A stretch of 64,000 nt of DNA from NCBI RefSeq assembly GCF_947623445.1, contig NC_135241.1, positions 15,750,501 to 15,814,500 of the forward strand. Reading direction: 5' to 3'. Both the position numbers and the translations under genes were made by a program. Shown here one piece after another: positions 23,259-34,860 of this stretch (within the stretch, counting starts at the first letter, position 1; the number at the start of each line of letters is the position of its first letter). This stretch comes from Clavelina lepadiformis (taxonomy: Eukaryota; Chordata; Ascidiacea; Aplousobranchia; Clavelinidae). The notes below the pieces were generated by a model. The model saw only the letters and a program-made list of their open reading frames with translations. It ran no database searches and had not been told where the DNA came from.

Positions 23259-24109
23259 TTGAATTTTTTTTACTCTCCGCCTCGTAACCAGCGTGGCAAT
23301 AGTTTTTCGTCTTTTCTCAAACAATTCGAATCCTTCTGCGACAGCGTTAAAGCATTGGATGCGGTGAAGAAACATGCATTTCTACAAAGCTTGCCGGAAG
23401 ACATGAGATTCTCAATGACCGATGGTCGTAAAGAACTCTACGAGCTTAGTTATGACGAACTCATTCAAAAAGCAAAAGACACGGTTTCAGGACTATCTTC
23501 ACAAAAGCATGCCATGCAACAACCCGTTCAGCGAACTCAAGGTTTTGACGAATCTGTAAGAAACTTTCTTGAATCTATAGCTCAATTGGGAAAAATGGCT
23601 TATACAAACGACGAACAGCATGAAATGCGCAGCAGTGTGCTGTACAACCTACTTGTTCGAGGACTGAGAGATCGTCAACAAGCCTCTCAAATCTTACGCG
23701 ATAACTTTAAAAATGCACAACCGGATTTTTACGCCACAGCAAAGAACATTATTGAAAACGCAGAACGGACGCATCATGAACCACGTATAATGACGTCAGA
23801 AGTAGCAGCGGTTACAGGAGATCACCAGGACGTATCCCAATTAAAAAGAACTGTGTCGAAAAACTTCAGGACGAAATTTTCCAACTGCGAAAAGAAATGA
23901 AGACAGCAAGAAAACCTCGGGAAGAGAGAAGAAGACTTCAGTGTTTTAACTCTGGGGAATATGGTCACATTGCTCGACGTTGTAACAGGCAACGTGCAAG
24001 AAACTTTCGACGTGCTTCTGACATACATGGAACTCACAGCAATCCACCATGGGAAATCTACCAGGTTCAAACTATGGATCAGGACTTGCATAGAGAACAA
24101 GTTTTCTAA
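23259..24109 (+). pseudogene. Gypsy Gag-like region with defective zinc knuckle
   Basis: The first frame (23259-23900) has a retrotransposon Gag-like helical region (SFLKQFESFCDS, LLVRGLRDRQQASQIL, FYATAKNIIENAE). After a stop, the next frame (23897-24109) carries CFNSGEYGHIARRC, a CCHC knuckle in which the second Cys is Ser, so it should not bind zinc properly. The four-base overlap between the frames could have been a -1 or restart junction. Confidence 0.72.
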
Positions 24110-24388
24110 CGATGAGTTGTCGGCACTGCACGATGAGTTATGTTTGGACAAATTGGAACTGTCAGAAGTTGAACGCCAAAAGCTGTTTTCCGTAATCTCT
24201 TCCTATCGTGATGTATTTTCGCTGCACCCGTACGATATTGGACAAACAGAACTGGTCGAACACTCAATCGAAACTGGAGACTCGCTCCCTATACGCCAGC
24301 ACCCAAGACGCTTGCCTGAACCCCAAAAGCAAAAGAAGCATCTGGATGGTCAACCGAAAACACTATTAAGGCGCAGCAAAAAGATCCA

Positions 24389-25354
24389 GTGTTGAAAAGA
24401 CTGTTTCAGTGGATGAGCCAGGAACGCCGACCATCATTCAAAAAAAAAATCGAGAATTCTCTGGAAGAAGTTTATGCTCAGTTGCTGGTGCCCTCAACAA
24501 TGAAGAATGATGTGTTGAAGTCTGTTCACGATTTAATTCACGGAGGTGGACATATGGGCGTTAAAAGGACATTTGCCAGGTTAAAGGAGCGTTTTTTCTG
24601 GCCATTTTGCCACAAAGATGTCGAAACATACTGCAAAGAGTGTTGCTTGCGCGATTTAAGAAAAGTACCAAGGCGGATTGTTCTTGCCCCATTAGTTCCA
24701 TCAGAGGAAAATCCACCTATGCAGAAAGTTGAAATCGACGTATTAAGCGGTCTACGCGAAACAGGAAACGACAACCGTGATATTCTTGTCGTAGGTGACA
24801 CCTACACAAAATACATGCAGTGTTGGCCAATGAAATTCCAAAATGCCAAAGATACTGCTTATTTGCTTTACCACCGTTGGGTGACGATACATTGCGTGCC
24901 AGAAACAATTCACTCCGACCAGGGCCGGAATTTTGAAAGCATTTTTTTTCAAGAGCTCTCACGGTTAATGGGCTGCAAAAAAACAAGAACCAGCCCGTAT
25001 CACGCAATGGGAAACGGTGCTGTGGAAAGAAACAATCAGACCATAATTGCGATTTTAAAAAATTATGTTGAGGTTGACCCAACTTCTTGGGATGACGCGC
25101 TCTTCTTGGTTAATGCTACTTACAATTCAAGTGTTCACGAGGAAACTGGAGTTTCTCCTCATTACTTGCTCACTGGAAATAATCTTAGGTTGCCTGCAGA
25201 TCTTGTTAGTAAGGCACCAATTTTTACTCCAAAGTGTGAAGACATCCTTCATCTTCAAGATCGAATGAAATTGGTTCACCAAACAGTTCAATCAAGGTTG
25301 GAACAACGTAGGTTTCAAATGAAGAAGCGTTACGACAGGCCCCTAAGTTGTTAA
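24389..25354 (+). pseudogene. Gypsy integrase-like region
   Basis: 321 codons open, with an HHCC zinc-binding N-terminus (HDLIHGGGHMG ... CKECC, around residues 48-87) and a core with all three catalytic acids in context: VEIDVLSG, HSDQGRNF and GNGAVERNNQ. A C-terminal MKKRYDR segment follows. It inserts retrotransposon cDNA in living relatives. The reading frame itself is intact, but the upstream RT has been lost, so the element cannot transpose alone. Confidence 0.88.
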
Positions 25355-25873
25355 AAAAAGTTATTCCTCCTGCAAACTGTTTGATAGAAAATCGCAAAGA
25401 AGGTGTGAGCGAGAATGAAGGGCAAAATTCTTGCTCAACAGATAGGACAAAAACCGCCATCACTTTCGTGCATGCTGCAGTCTGGAACCGGAAATAACGG
25501 CTACTACAATTATCAGCTGCGACCAGGGGTGTACATAGTGCCGGAAAATATTCAGAACGCAGTTCAAAATAACAGTTTAGTAACCGATGATGTTTTACAT
25601 TCTCCAAACCTTCCACAACGCATTAAACGTAGACCTTGTTTTTACCCAGATATTGAAAGGGAAAATATGATAATAGACGCATCTTTTCACTTCACTCACG
25701 CACGTATATGTAGTTATTAATAGCAAATTTTTGTGTTTTTGTGTTTGTGTTTTTATACATGTTTTTATACTGAGATTATATATTTTTATATTGTTATATT
25801 CTTTTGTTTATACTAAGATTTTACATTTTAAGTGTGTCACTACTTGTGGTTTGAGTGTCTATTTAAGTGATCG

Positions 25874-27199
25874 TTCGTTTTTGTGAATTTCGGAACTTTC
25901 CGGTCAGGGGGGATCGATTTCAAGGTCACCATCGTGAAGAGGAGGAAATCTTCTTTAAGAATCTGCAATAAAAAAGTGACACATCTTCCGACAACACTCA
26001 GCAGAATTTACGTGAAACATTTAATAAATACGGTATTCTGTACGTTTTGGGGGTACTATCGCATTTCTTAGTACCTGTCGCGTTTTTGTGAATTTCGGAA
26101 CTTTCCGGTCAGGGGGGATCGATTTCAAGGTCACCATCGTGAAGAGGAGGAAATCTTCTTTAAGAATCTGCAATAAAAAAGTGACACATCTTCCGACAAC
26201 ACTCAGCAGAATTTACGTGAAACATTTAATAAATACGGTATTCTGTACGTTTTGGGGGTACTATCGCATTTCTTAGTACCTGTCGCGTTTTTGTGAATTT
26301 CGGAACTTTCCGGTCAGGGGGGATCGATTTCAAGGTCACCATCGTGAAGAGGAGGAAATCTTCTTTAAGAATCTGCAATAAAAAAGTGACACATCTTCCG
26401 ACAACACTCAGCAGAATTTACGTGAAACATTTAATAAATACGGTATTCTGTACGTTTTGGGGGTACTATCGCATTTCTTAGTACCTGTCGCGTTTTTGTG
26501 AATTTCGGAACTTTCCGGTCAGGGGGGATCGATTTCAAGGTCACCATCGTGAAGAGGAGGAAATCTTCTTTAAGAATCTGCAATAAAAATGTGACACATC
26601 TTCCGACAACACTCAGCAGAATTTACGTGAAACATTTAATAAATACGGTATTCTGTACGTTTTGGGGGTACTATCGCATTTCTTAGTACCTGTCGCGTTT
26701 TTGTGAATTTCGGAACTTTCCGGTCAGGGGGGATCGATTTCAAGGTCACCATCGTGAAGAGGAGGAAATCTTCTTTAAGAATCTGCAATAAAAAAGTGAC
26801 ACATCTTCCGACAACACTCAGCAGAATTTACGTGAAACATTTAATAAATACGGTATTCTGTACGTTTTGGGGGTACTATCGCATTTCTTAGTACCTGTCG
26901 CGTTTTTGTGAATTTCGGAACTTTCCGGTCAGGGGGGATCGATTTCAAGGTCACCATCGTGAAGAGGAGGAAATCTTCTTTAAGAATCTGCAATAAAAAT
27001 GTGACACATCTTCCGACAACACTCAGCAGAATTTACGTGAAACATTTAATAAATACGGTATTCTGTACGTTTTGGGGGTACTATCGCATTTCTTAGTACC
27101 TGTCGCGTTTTTGTGAATTTCGGAACTTTCCGGTCAGGGGGGATCGATTTCAAGGTCACCATCGTGAAGAGGAGGAAATCTTCTTTAAGAATCTGCAAC
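25874..27199 (+). repeat. 205-bp tandem satellite array, ~6.5 copies
   Basis: Units start at 25883, 26088, 26293, 26498, 26703, 26908 and 27113 (last truncated after AATCTGCAA). Copies are almost identical. The main variant is AAAAAAGTG versus AAAAATGTG; units 4 and 6 carry the T form, which hints at a two-unit duplication. Each unit contains two AATAAA motifs, a GGGGGGATCGAT block and the palindrome-like GGTACTATCGCATTTCTTAGTACC. A 62-codon frame opens in every unit only because the period and sequence repeat; I do not regard it as a gene. It lies immediately downstream of the Gypsy remnant. Confidence 0.97.
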
Positions 27200-27494
27200 A
27201 AGGCTATTTTCCTTATTTCCATTATTACGTCATGTATTCAAATTGTTTTTTAATTGTGACAGAGGAGTACAACATTCATATCTCTTGAAACTCGTTTTTT
27301 GTGTATACTTTGTTGTTTTTTTCCTTCATGTTGGTTTGTGTTACCATCATTTTTAATTTTAACATATGTGTCTAAAATTTATTTTTTTTAACTTCGATGA
27401 TTGGAAGCGTTAAACTTTGTCTGCTTTCTTATAAAATGCTGTTTCATTCTGTTTTTGAAAATTTTGGAGTCGGAAACACTGTTGTTCGTTTGGA

Positions 27495-27550
27495 TAGTAT
27501 GATTCTGCTGGGATTCTGCCAGAATGACAGTGGTTAAAATACCTTTACAA
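27495..27550 (+). repeat. Dispersed repeat, family C, copy 2
   Basis: Direct-orientation copy of the 17845-17905 repeat, with ATGATTCTGCTGGG then ATTCTGCCAGAATGAC and TTAAAATACCTTTACAAA. Confidence 0.7.
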
Positions 27551-27657
27551 ATATCCTACCCATAAGCATAAACACTAATAATACAGAAATCAGTGGTCAC
27601 AGCTGATAGGATAGATGGACATCTCATAATAATACGAAAGAAATTTTCTAAGCACAC

Positions 27658-27720
27658 CTGAAGAAGTAAGCTTATGTTTGCGAAAGCTCGTGGAGAAAAA
27701 TCAAAAATAAAGTTAACCTT
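27658..27720 (+). repeat. Retroelement-type 3' tail motif (hairpin then AATAAA)
   Basis: CTGAAGAA, then GTAAGC-TTAT-GTTTGC, which can pair with G-U wobbles, then GAAAGC, then AATAAAGTTAACC. This layout recurs at the 3' ends of many animal retroelements. A looser copy is at 32915-32965. Assignment to a particular family is not possible by eye. Confidence 0.4.
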
Positions 27721-28194
27721 CAAAGTGCCAATCTATATCTTGTTTTTTATTTTATTATAAACTTGGGTTAACGCGGTTCGGTCACCTTCAATAATAATAA
27801 AGTAATCTTTTAAAAACAAGACACAGTTATGATCAATCAACGATGTATAACATATCGTTCGTTATCGTTCTTTATCTCGTTGTTTCAGCCATAGGCTACT
27901 ATAATTTATTGTAGTATATGGTTCAACGATGGTTTCTAGGTGTTAAACGATTTTTACTGAACAGCAAACTAGCTGTATTTGACACTTCATACGTGTCCTC
28001 ACATCATGGGATGATCAAAAAATTTTAAAATTGAGAAACAATGACGTAATTTAGCGATGTTCAGCCATAGATTATACATTACACAAGATATTAGTCAGAG
28101 GCCACTTCACACTGCGAGAGAAAAAATTTTGTGAGGCAACGCTTAGACAGGTATTAACAGACAACCTATTTTTAGTGTATACAAAACTGGGCTT

Positions 28195-28345
28195 AATGAA
28201 ATGGCAACAAATGGGAACAAGTGGGGGTAAATTTGACCGATATCGGACCAAATGAAAGCGAATAAGGCCGAGTGGAATCAAATAAGACTGAATGAGATCA
28301 ATTAGATACGAAATGTGGCCGATTAAGTTTCGAATGGAGTATGGC
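28195..28345 (+). repeat. Degenerate ~20-bp tandem repeat
   Basis: Successive segments such as AAATGAAAGCGAATAAGGCC, AGTGGAATCAAATAAGACTG and AATGAGATCAATTAGATACG align at a period of about 20 bp with a shared AATGA-ATC-AATAAG pattern. Strongly diverged, so old. Confidence 0.45.
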
Positions 28346-29898
28346 GAGTGTAATAGTGAATTATAGTAATTTAGATAAATGGCGTTTTTAACAAACGATT
28401 GTGTGTTCTCTGGCTAGGAAAAGTGTGTTATTTAAAATACGTGCGTGTTGTATTAAGTTGTTATGCATTAGCTGTCCAGCTTAACTATAACACGGATCCG
28501 TGTGGTTGAGTAACCTGCTTTTAAAGTGTTTGTAGTAGGATACACTTAGAATGTTACGAATTTAGAAGTAGGCCTATTCTTCTGAAATAGTTCTGTGACC
28601 TAAATAGTGTTGTCAAATTGTTATTGGTTAGAAATAAGTTATTCTGTGACACATCGATTGGTAGAACAGGTGGCCTTAGTTGATTGGCAATAGCAAAAAG
28701 ATAAATAGAGTTGATCTTGGTTTAATCGGACTCCTGATATAAAATCTTACTTTTGGAAAATCTGGGTTTATGAAAGATCTATCTGAAAAATGTGATTGTG
28801 GAAATGACATGATATTGCTTCTGATGTAATTACGACTATATTTCGAAATATAGCCTAAGAATTTTGAACTTTATGAACGTGTGCTGAATTAAAGAAACAA
28901 AAAGAGATAGCATAAACAACGGTGTCAAAAGTAAAATAGACAAAAGGAGTTCTAAACGAACAACTAGCCTATAGCCTTTGGTTTTATGTCATCCAAAAAC
29001 ATTAATATAGCCCCATATATTGCCAGAGAAGACCGGATGAGCCTGTACGGAACTGGGTTGTAAAAGTAGCTTATAATCCATAACTGGGTTTACTAAGCTA
29101 ACTCCAATCAAAGTTTGCTTTTCAAGCTTACCGGGGTCACCAAAATATATCGCGAAACAAATGACATTATATGATATATATATGTTGTTGAGTTGTTCCT
29201 GATCCACAACTGCGGCTAAGTTGATATTATTTCATTAGCAAATAATATGTGTTGAGGCATAGGCATACTTGACGCGGAGAGACGTCTCAAAAAAGCGTAT
29301 GTGTGCCTCCTTTTCTAAAAGATGACTAACTCGAAATGCAAACTGTGAAATAAAGAAAAAACACGCAATGACTTTTCCACATTTCAATATGCCGTCCTGC
29401 CGCTACCTAGCGGACAGGGTGGCTAGAACTATTTCACTGTTTGTAAGTAAGTAAAGCAGTAGATAGGCGATTGGGTTAGGCCAGGGAATGACTATGCGAA
29501 AAGTTGAGTTTAGCTATTTAAGGTTTTGTTTGAGGTAGATGTAGATTAGAAGGTAGATTTAGGTTAGGCTTAGCGCTTAGGTTGCTATGTTACAAAATAT
29601 AAGTTTGGTTAACAAGGAACTGAAAATTAGCTTCAAAATGCACGATTTTTTTCGTGTGAAATATCCTAGTGATAGGCCTAGCCCTTACTTTATAGAATCA
29701 TGGGGTCTATTAGATTCATGGAGTCTATAGTAGACAAGTGCACAACCACAAGATTCAGTTGTGCATTTCTGCGTTAGACCTGAAAATTGACGGCGCAGAA
29801 GTTCTGTCCAAGTCATTAAGTGCAAAGTAACTCACCTTAAGTCCAGCACTGAAGCTCAACAGTATGGAGTACGCCTATGTCAAACCCTGCAGTCTGGG

Positions 29899-29991
29899 TA
29901 TGCAAATGCACAAACATCACAGGATACCTTTGTATAGTATACACCAGCTACTCAAATTGTGACTACATCTGGTTGTGCACTTGTATACTAG
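29899..29991 (+). repeat. Palindromic MITE-like repeat, family A, copy 3
   Basis: Contains AGGATACCTTTGTATAGTAT, CAGCTACTCAAATTGTGAC and the arm ATCTGGTTGTGCACTTGTAT. A second partial arm (AGACAAGTGCACAACCACAAG) lies nearby at 29733. Confidence 0.75.
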
Positions 29992-31271
29992 ACCTCAGTT
30001 TTTTCCCCCATATATTCAATAAAATTTTATTTTTGTATAATACAAACAGTACATAAATACAATGCCAAATCATCACAACACAACCTGTTTATGCCCCGAA
30101 CCAAGTAAAAAAGAGCTTAATATTTAGAGCTTAGAGGTGCCAATTTTTGGAATAAATTATGAAATAAGTTGAAAAAAATTAAATTATACAAAAGCTTCTC
30201 TCAACAATAGAAATCTGAATTGCTGCAGGGGAAGCGTTTTTGAGTTGGATGTATATAAATTTGTAAATGTTTTTGTAAAATTTAGTTTACAGTATGTATT
30301 TATTTGATTTATTCTTGTAACATTTATTTTATTTTTTTTGTACATAAGGACGGCCTTACTTTTCTTTTTAATTTACTATAGCATCTGCTGCAGCAGACTT
30401 TAATCACCGTAAGGTCTTTCGCTGTCCCACGCCAACAACTTTTAATTTTTGTTAAGCTCTGTTATTCTATAAAAACATTTAAGCAAAAATCATTAGTTTT
30501 TGTTTGTACAATTCAATCATATATATGCAAATACAATAACAAAGTCTAAAGACATATTCGGACAAAAATAAAACCTATGAGCATTCACGAATAGAAACAA
30601 AAAGTAATCTCATAATGCATTTTCATAGCACAAAATCCTGTTTATGGTGATCGCTTTCAGCAAATCGGTTATTAATGTCATCTCTTCAGATAATGATATA
30701 TTTCTGTGTTGATGAAGCAGGGCTAAACCACTTAGCCTCTCTTTGCCTGTGTATGTATGTCGTTGCTCAACCTTGTTTTTGATGCACTGAATAGGGCAAT
30801 ATTATATCATTTCAAAATATCCATGTTCTCTCATATTAACCACATTTTTTTCTGGCATCAATGTCAGAAATACCTTTAAGTTAACAATAACCAATATCAG
30901 TTTTCCTCATGAAAACATCTGAGTTGCTGGTGTTAGTAGTTACATAACTTGAACCTTTAGCAGCTGCTCAATTTTCACAAACTTTTTCTAGTGAGTTAAT
31001 TCGATTTTAATTCTTCTAGAACTACAAGTGTATTATCAGTATGATACATCGGCATTTTCAAATTTCATAAACGGTTCTTATGTTGCTTTCGCTTTATTTT
31101 GGATCTGTAGCTATGTATTAATTTATCTGTATTCCTGGATTTAAAGCTTTGTCGAAATCACAATGCGTTTACAATGTGTTTAAATTGCGACCAGAAGAAG
31201 TAACCAGTTGCCGGGTAACACTGTTATGGAACCGTTCTCAAATTATGTTACGCAGTGTACTGGGATACATA

Positions 31272-31653
31272 CATGGCTTTGGAGCAGGCGTAAATGTTAA
31301 ATTGCTCCAGCTCCGGAGCTCTCTTTATCATAAATTAGCTCCAGCTCCGGAGCTCATTGATACCACTGCTCCGGCTCCATTACGTCAAAACTGTGCAGCT
31401 ATGAACATGTGACTTCTCTGGTGTCAAATCCCGAGCAACGTGGTTAGTTAGAAAAGGTGGAGCCAAAGAGGCAACATTTCTTAATTTTGTGAAGGGTTGC
31501 TGTTAAATTATGTGAATTCAGTCAATAGTAGTAGGCTGGTAGCATAGCATCTTATGAAATACATCGGAGCCGGAGCTATTTTTCAAACAACTGGCTCCTG
31601 CTCCATTGAAAATGCACAGTTCCGGGGCTCCAGGCTCCGGCTCCAAAGCCCTG
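31272..31653. mobile_element. Non-autonomous hAT MITE (GGAGCCGGAGC type)
   Basis: 382 bp with ends CA(T/G)GGCTTTGGAGC and flanking 8-mers GATACATA / GATACATC (7 of 8 identical). The interior is rich in GCTCCAGCTCCGGAGCTC repeats in both orientations, a composition that stands out from the AT-rich surroundings. Confidence 0.88.
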
Positions 31654-32328
31654 GATACATCTATTCGCTACGATATTGTAACAAAGTGAAAGGAGACTAA
31701 ACTCATGCGTTGAACAGTGAAATTTAGATTTTATATGACATATGTTACATCGACTGCAATATAACGATTTGTCCTAGTAAGATTCAGAAAGGATTTTATA
31801 TGAACTAGCATCATATTAGGAGGTTGTGTGTGGGTGGCGATCGCTCCCTGCTGGTTCCACCCCTGTCACGTCCCCTTTAAGAATTTTTGAAGACTGTATT
31901 TTTGGGTAGTAATCAACTAGTTTGGTTTATTCAAAATTTGGAGCTAAACACAGTAGGGCTTACAGGCTTCCACTACATACACTCATCAGTTGTGATATTA
32001 GCATACACAAGCTTACACTTTGATTTGTTATCCTGTTCCTCAAATTAAATGAGCGCAGTAAATAAAAACGAATTAGCTATGTCTATTAAATGGTTGTCAT
32101 GTTTTTCCACTTATTGTATAATATTTAATTGTGTTGCACTTAAATAGATTTTAGCTGCCTGTAAATGACATGTAATTCAAAAATTATTTTTGTGGCCGCT
32201 CTACCTTTATCGGTTTGAAAATTCTTTGGCTAAAAGTTATAAATTTTCAAACAGGCCAGCAGCCTAAACTATTGCATGTTTGTACTCCTGCAGTAAATTT
32301 TTTTTGTGCTAGAAACTTTTAATACAAA

Positions 32329-32768
32329 ATGGTTAACAAAACCGCTGCGAAGCAATTAATCGAAGAAAAGATATCATCCAATAAAGTCATGGTTTTCTCA
32401 AAAAGTTGGTGTCCATACTGCAAAAGAGCAAAGGATGTTCTTGCTGGTCAGTTGGTAATGCGTAATGTACTATAGTAAATTTTCTTTTTATGTCAGTGAC
32501 AAATAATAGAATCATGCTCTCATGGAAATGAAGTAACGTAATTGACAAATGTGTAATTGTGGATTATATTTTAGGTCTATATGCACAATATGCAACAATG
32601 GAGCTTGATCAGCGAGATGATGAAGATACTATGCAAGATGTTCTACTTGAAATGACTGGAGGCCGAAGTGTTCCAAGAGTTTTCATCAATGGAAAGTTTG
32701 TTGGAGGCTGTGATGAAACTTTAAAGCTTCATGCTAAAGGAATGCTAATTAAACTGATCCAGGCTTAA
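32329..32768 (+). CDS. Glutaredoxin (class I, CPYC), copy 1, 2 exons, 103 aa
   Basis: Exons 32329-32446 and 32575-32768, with a 128-bp intron in phase 1 after codon 39. It reduces protein-glutathione mixed disulphides and other disulphides using glutathione, in the cytosol (no targeting peptide visible). The dithiol active site is C28-P-Y-C31, the cis-proline motif S71-V-P73 (usually TVP) and the glycine pair G83-G84, which contact glutathione. Length is normal for GLRX1-type proteins. A paralogue with the same structure lies 4.9 kb downstream on the same strand, so the pair arose by tandem duplication. Confidence 0.95.
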
Positions 32769-32914
32769 GTTAGATCAAAAGAGTTTTTTTTTTGTATACC
32801 AGTTTTATTTCAAACCAAGTAGACCATGTAGTTTCCTCCAACATATTTATTTAGCAATAGTCATATTGGATTTAAATATTGTAGTAGAATTTAAGTTAAG
32901 AAAATCTTCAATCT

Positions 32915-32965
32915 CTGAGAAAGGACCGGTGTAAGATCCGAAACATGTTAGTGGTTAATAAAATA
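32915..32965 (+). repeat. Retroelement-type 3' tail motif, second copy
   Basis: CTGAGAAAGGACC, a short loop, GATCCGAAAC, then AATAAAATA about 25 nt later; same layout as 27658-27720. It lies 150 bp past the glutaredoxin stop and may have supplied its polyadenylation signal. Confidence 0.38.
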
Positions 32966-33228
32966 TTAGGTTCTCTGCACTTGTCATTCTTGCAACAGTT
33001 TGGTATGTACTAGAGCAATTTTAACTCTCTTCAAGTTAAACAAAGGAAATAAAACTTAATATCTGCATCTTGCATACATGTATGACATGACAGGACATAC
33101 AAGAAGTCCCTTGCAGTGCATTTGATCTCAATACTTCATGTATTATTTGTGTTGTTATGCAATTTTGGTCAGTATAGTGTAGTTACTGATTTAGCCTGCA
33201 CTTTAATTCATTTCTAGTAATTGTTTGC

Positions 33229-33623
33229 CAGAGTCGTAAATACTCGACTCAAGTCTCTTTTTTCAAACAAGTGACTTGACTCGTGTCAATATTTGAAATC
33301 AATCGACTTGACTGGAGTCAGTTCTTTCGTTTTAACATTAAGGTAAAACGAAAGAACTGACCAAAAACTGTTTCATTGGTCGAAACACATCACAGTGTAA
33401 TTCGAAATGAATTTAATTTGTCTACGAACATGTATACGATGCAGTCAAATGGAGCAAATTTTTAATAAACCTAAACCTTTCTGGCTGACAGAAAACATAT
33501 TTTTGTGTTCTCTCTAGCTTTATTTGGAGTATAAATTGACTTGAGTCTTAAAAGGACTTGACTTGAGTCTTAAAAGGTTGACTTGACTTGCAACTCAAGT
33601 TTGGTGACTTGGTTCCGATTCTG
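33229..33623. mobile_element. MITE with ACTTGACTTG-rich interior
   Basis: 395 bp with ends CAGA(G/A)TCG and flanking 8-mers TTGTTTGC / TTATTTTC (6 of 8 match), hAT-like. The interior repeats GACTTGACTTGAGTC many times and holds a perfect 18-bp-arm hairpin at 33317-33361. Similar ACTTGACTTG sequence occurs at 59940-60120 and 61590-61665. Confidence 0.7.
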
Positions 33624-34114
33624 TTATTTTCTGAAGTAAATTTAACTTAGGATGATTTCTCAGTGCGCAGTTATATTTTTTTATTATTATATCCAAGTGT
33701 AGGATAAGCTGTGTAATGAATTTCCACAGCGCAATTTGAATATTTTCTTCATATCTAAATCATAAAGTAATAAACTTGCTTTGGAAATGATTTCGTGTGT
33801 AGATTAAACAGAATTGAAATCATTTGTTTTTATTATGAGTGACTTTGTCTAAACAATGTAATGAAGTCTTTTGGTTTAATATCGATATGGTTGTAAGTAA
33901 ATGCGAAAATGAGCACATGCAAGTTTTGTGAATGCTGTTTGTTGAAGGGTGAAGGCTTTCTTCAATGTGGCGGAACCATTTTCAAAGTGCTGGCATATTT
34001 AGGATTGCGTCGAATTGGGCAAGTGCATGAATTTTTAATGTTTAATCTAAATTTTTTTGCCTCAACCCCCCCCCCCCCCCCGCCCACTCTGTCAAAATGC
34101 AAGAGTGCAACATT

Positions 34115-34230
34115 TTGCATTTATACGCCTCAAAAGCCGCTTTTCGTACACCGTATAACCCGCTTAGTGTATTCTTTCCTACGATCAGCCAAGTTTTTGA
34201 TAAATCGAATTTGTTTTGTGTAAGGCCCGT
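34115..34230 (+). repeat. Dispersed repeat, family D, copy 1
   Basis: Shares CC(G/C)TATAA-CCGC, ATCAGCCAAGTTTTTGATAAA and GT(A)AGG(CC)C blocks with 62970-63065, in the same orientation. Confidence 0.6.
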
Positions 34231-34755
34231 ATCCATACTTTATATCGTAAGTAGTTTTGTAAAGTTTTCCCCTTGAAATTTATTTATGGGCTACCGCTCG
34301 ATTAAACGGTGAAATCACCTTAACGACAATGCTCGATTTATTTGGTTGGAACTTTGAAGTATAGATTGTGGAACTCTATCTCTCAATGCTTGACAACTAG
34401 AACGACAAGCAGCCGGCCGTGCCTGAACTCATTTTGTTCTTGACCATGGCCTTCGTTTCATAATAATACACCTGCAGTTTTTTTTAACACCAAACATTGC
34501 AAAAGTTATAACTGAAAAGGAGTCGCAAATATGACGAACGAAGAAAAAACATAAATGGCTATGGCCAAAAATTGAATGTGTGAGAAAGCAAGGCCCTCCC
34601 ATATACGCCAGTGGATGGGCAATAGCGCTCATTCTATTTTCACTCATATATTTTTAAAAATGGTCTGGTCAGGCCCTCCCAGCGAAAAAGAAGACGCCGT
34701 AAGCCACCCGGCCCACCCTGTTCCGCCATCTACGAGTCTGAAGCAGTAACGTTTT

Positions 34756-34860
34756 CGTGCCAAATTTTTTTTGGGCATTGTGACGTAAAACGCCGCATGA
34801 CTCAGCGCAAGTTTTCTGATCGAAAATCTTGTATTCCCTTCGAGTTTGTTCTCATTGTTT
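34756..34860 (+). repeat. Dispersed repeat, family E, copy 1
   Basis: GCCAAATTT, GGGCATTGTGA(C/T)GTA, GCATGACTCAGCG and TTCG(A/G)GTTT follow in the same order as at 44531-44640. Confidence 0.65.

Larger units (their letters stand above)
23259..25720 (+). mobile_element. Internally deleted Ty3/Gypsy-type retrotransposon remnant
   Basis: Gag-, knuckle- and integrase-like segments in order on the plus strand, in several frames with stops. The first RT strand region (HSIETGDSLPIRQHPRR, about 24255-24310) is present, but the RT catalytic YxDD, the RNase H and most of the protease are missing, and the sequence jumps straight to integrase. No long terminal repeat pair could be recognised by eye. 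Dead element. Confidence 0.85.
27551..31271. other. Long non-coding interval
   Basis: No exon with splice signals and family similarity was found over about 3.7 kb. It contains a CTGAAGA-hairpin-CGAAA motif (27658), degenerate ~20-bp repeats (28195-28345) and a pair of family A repeat pieces (29727-29991). The rest is AT-rich without visible structure. Confidence 0.4.

Noticed and set aside
25874-27199. CRISPR-like array
   Set aside because: Units are 205 bp and almost identical along their entire length, with no repeat-spacer alternation; eukaryotic satellite.
33909-34223. 104-codon open frame spanning the poly-C run
   Set aside because: A proline tract created by the C homopolymer and repeat sequence; no gene support.
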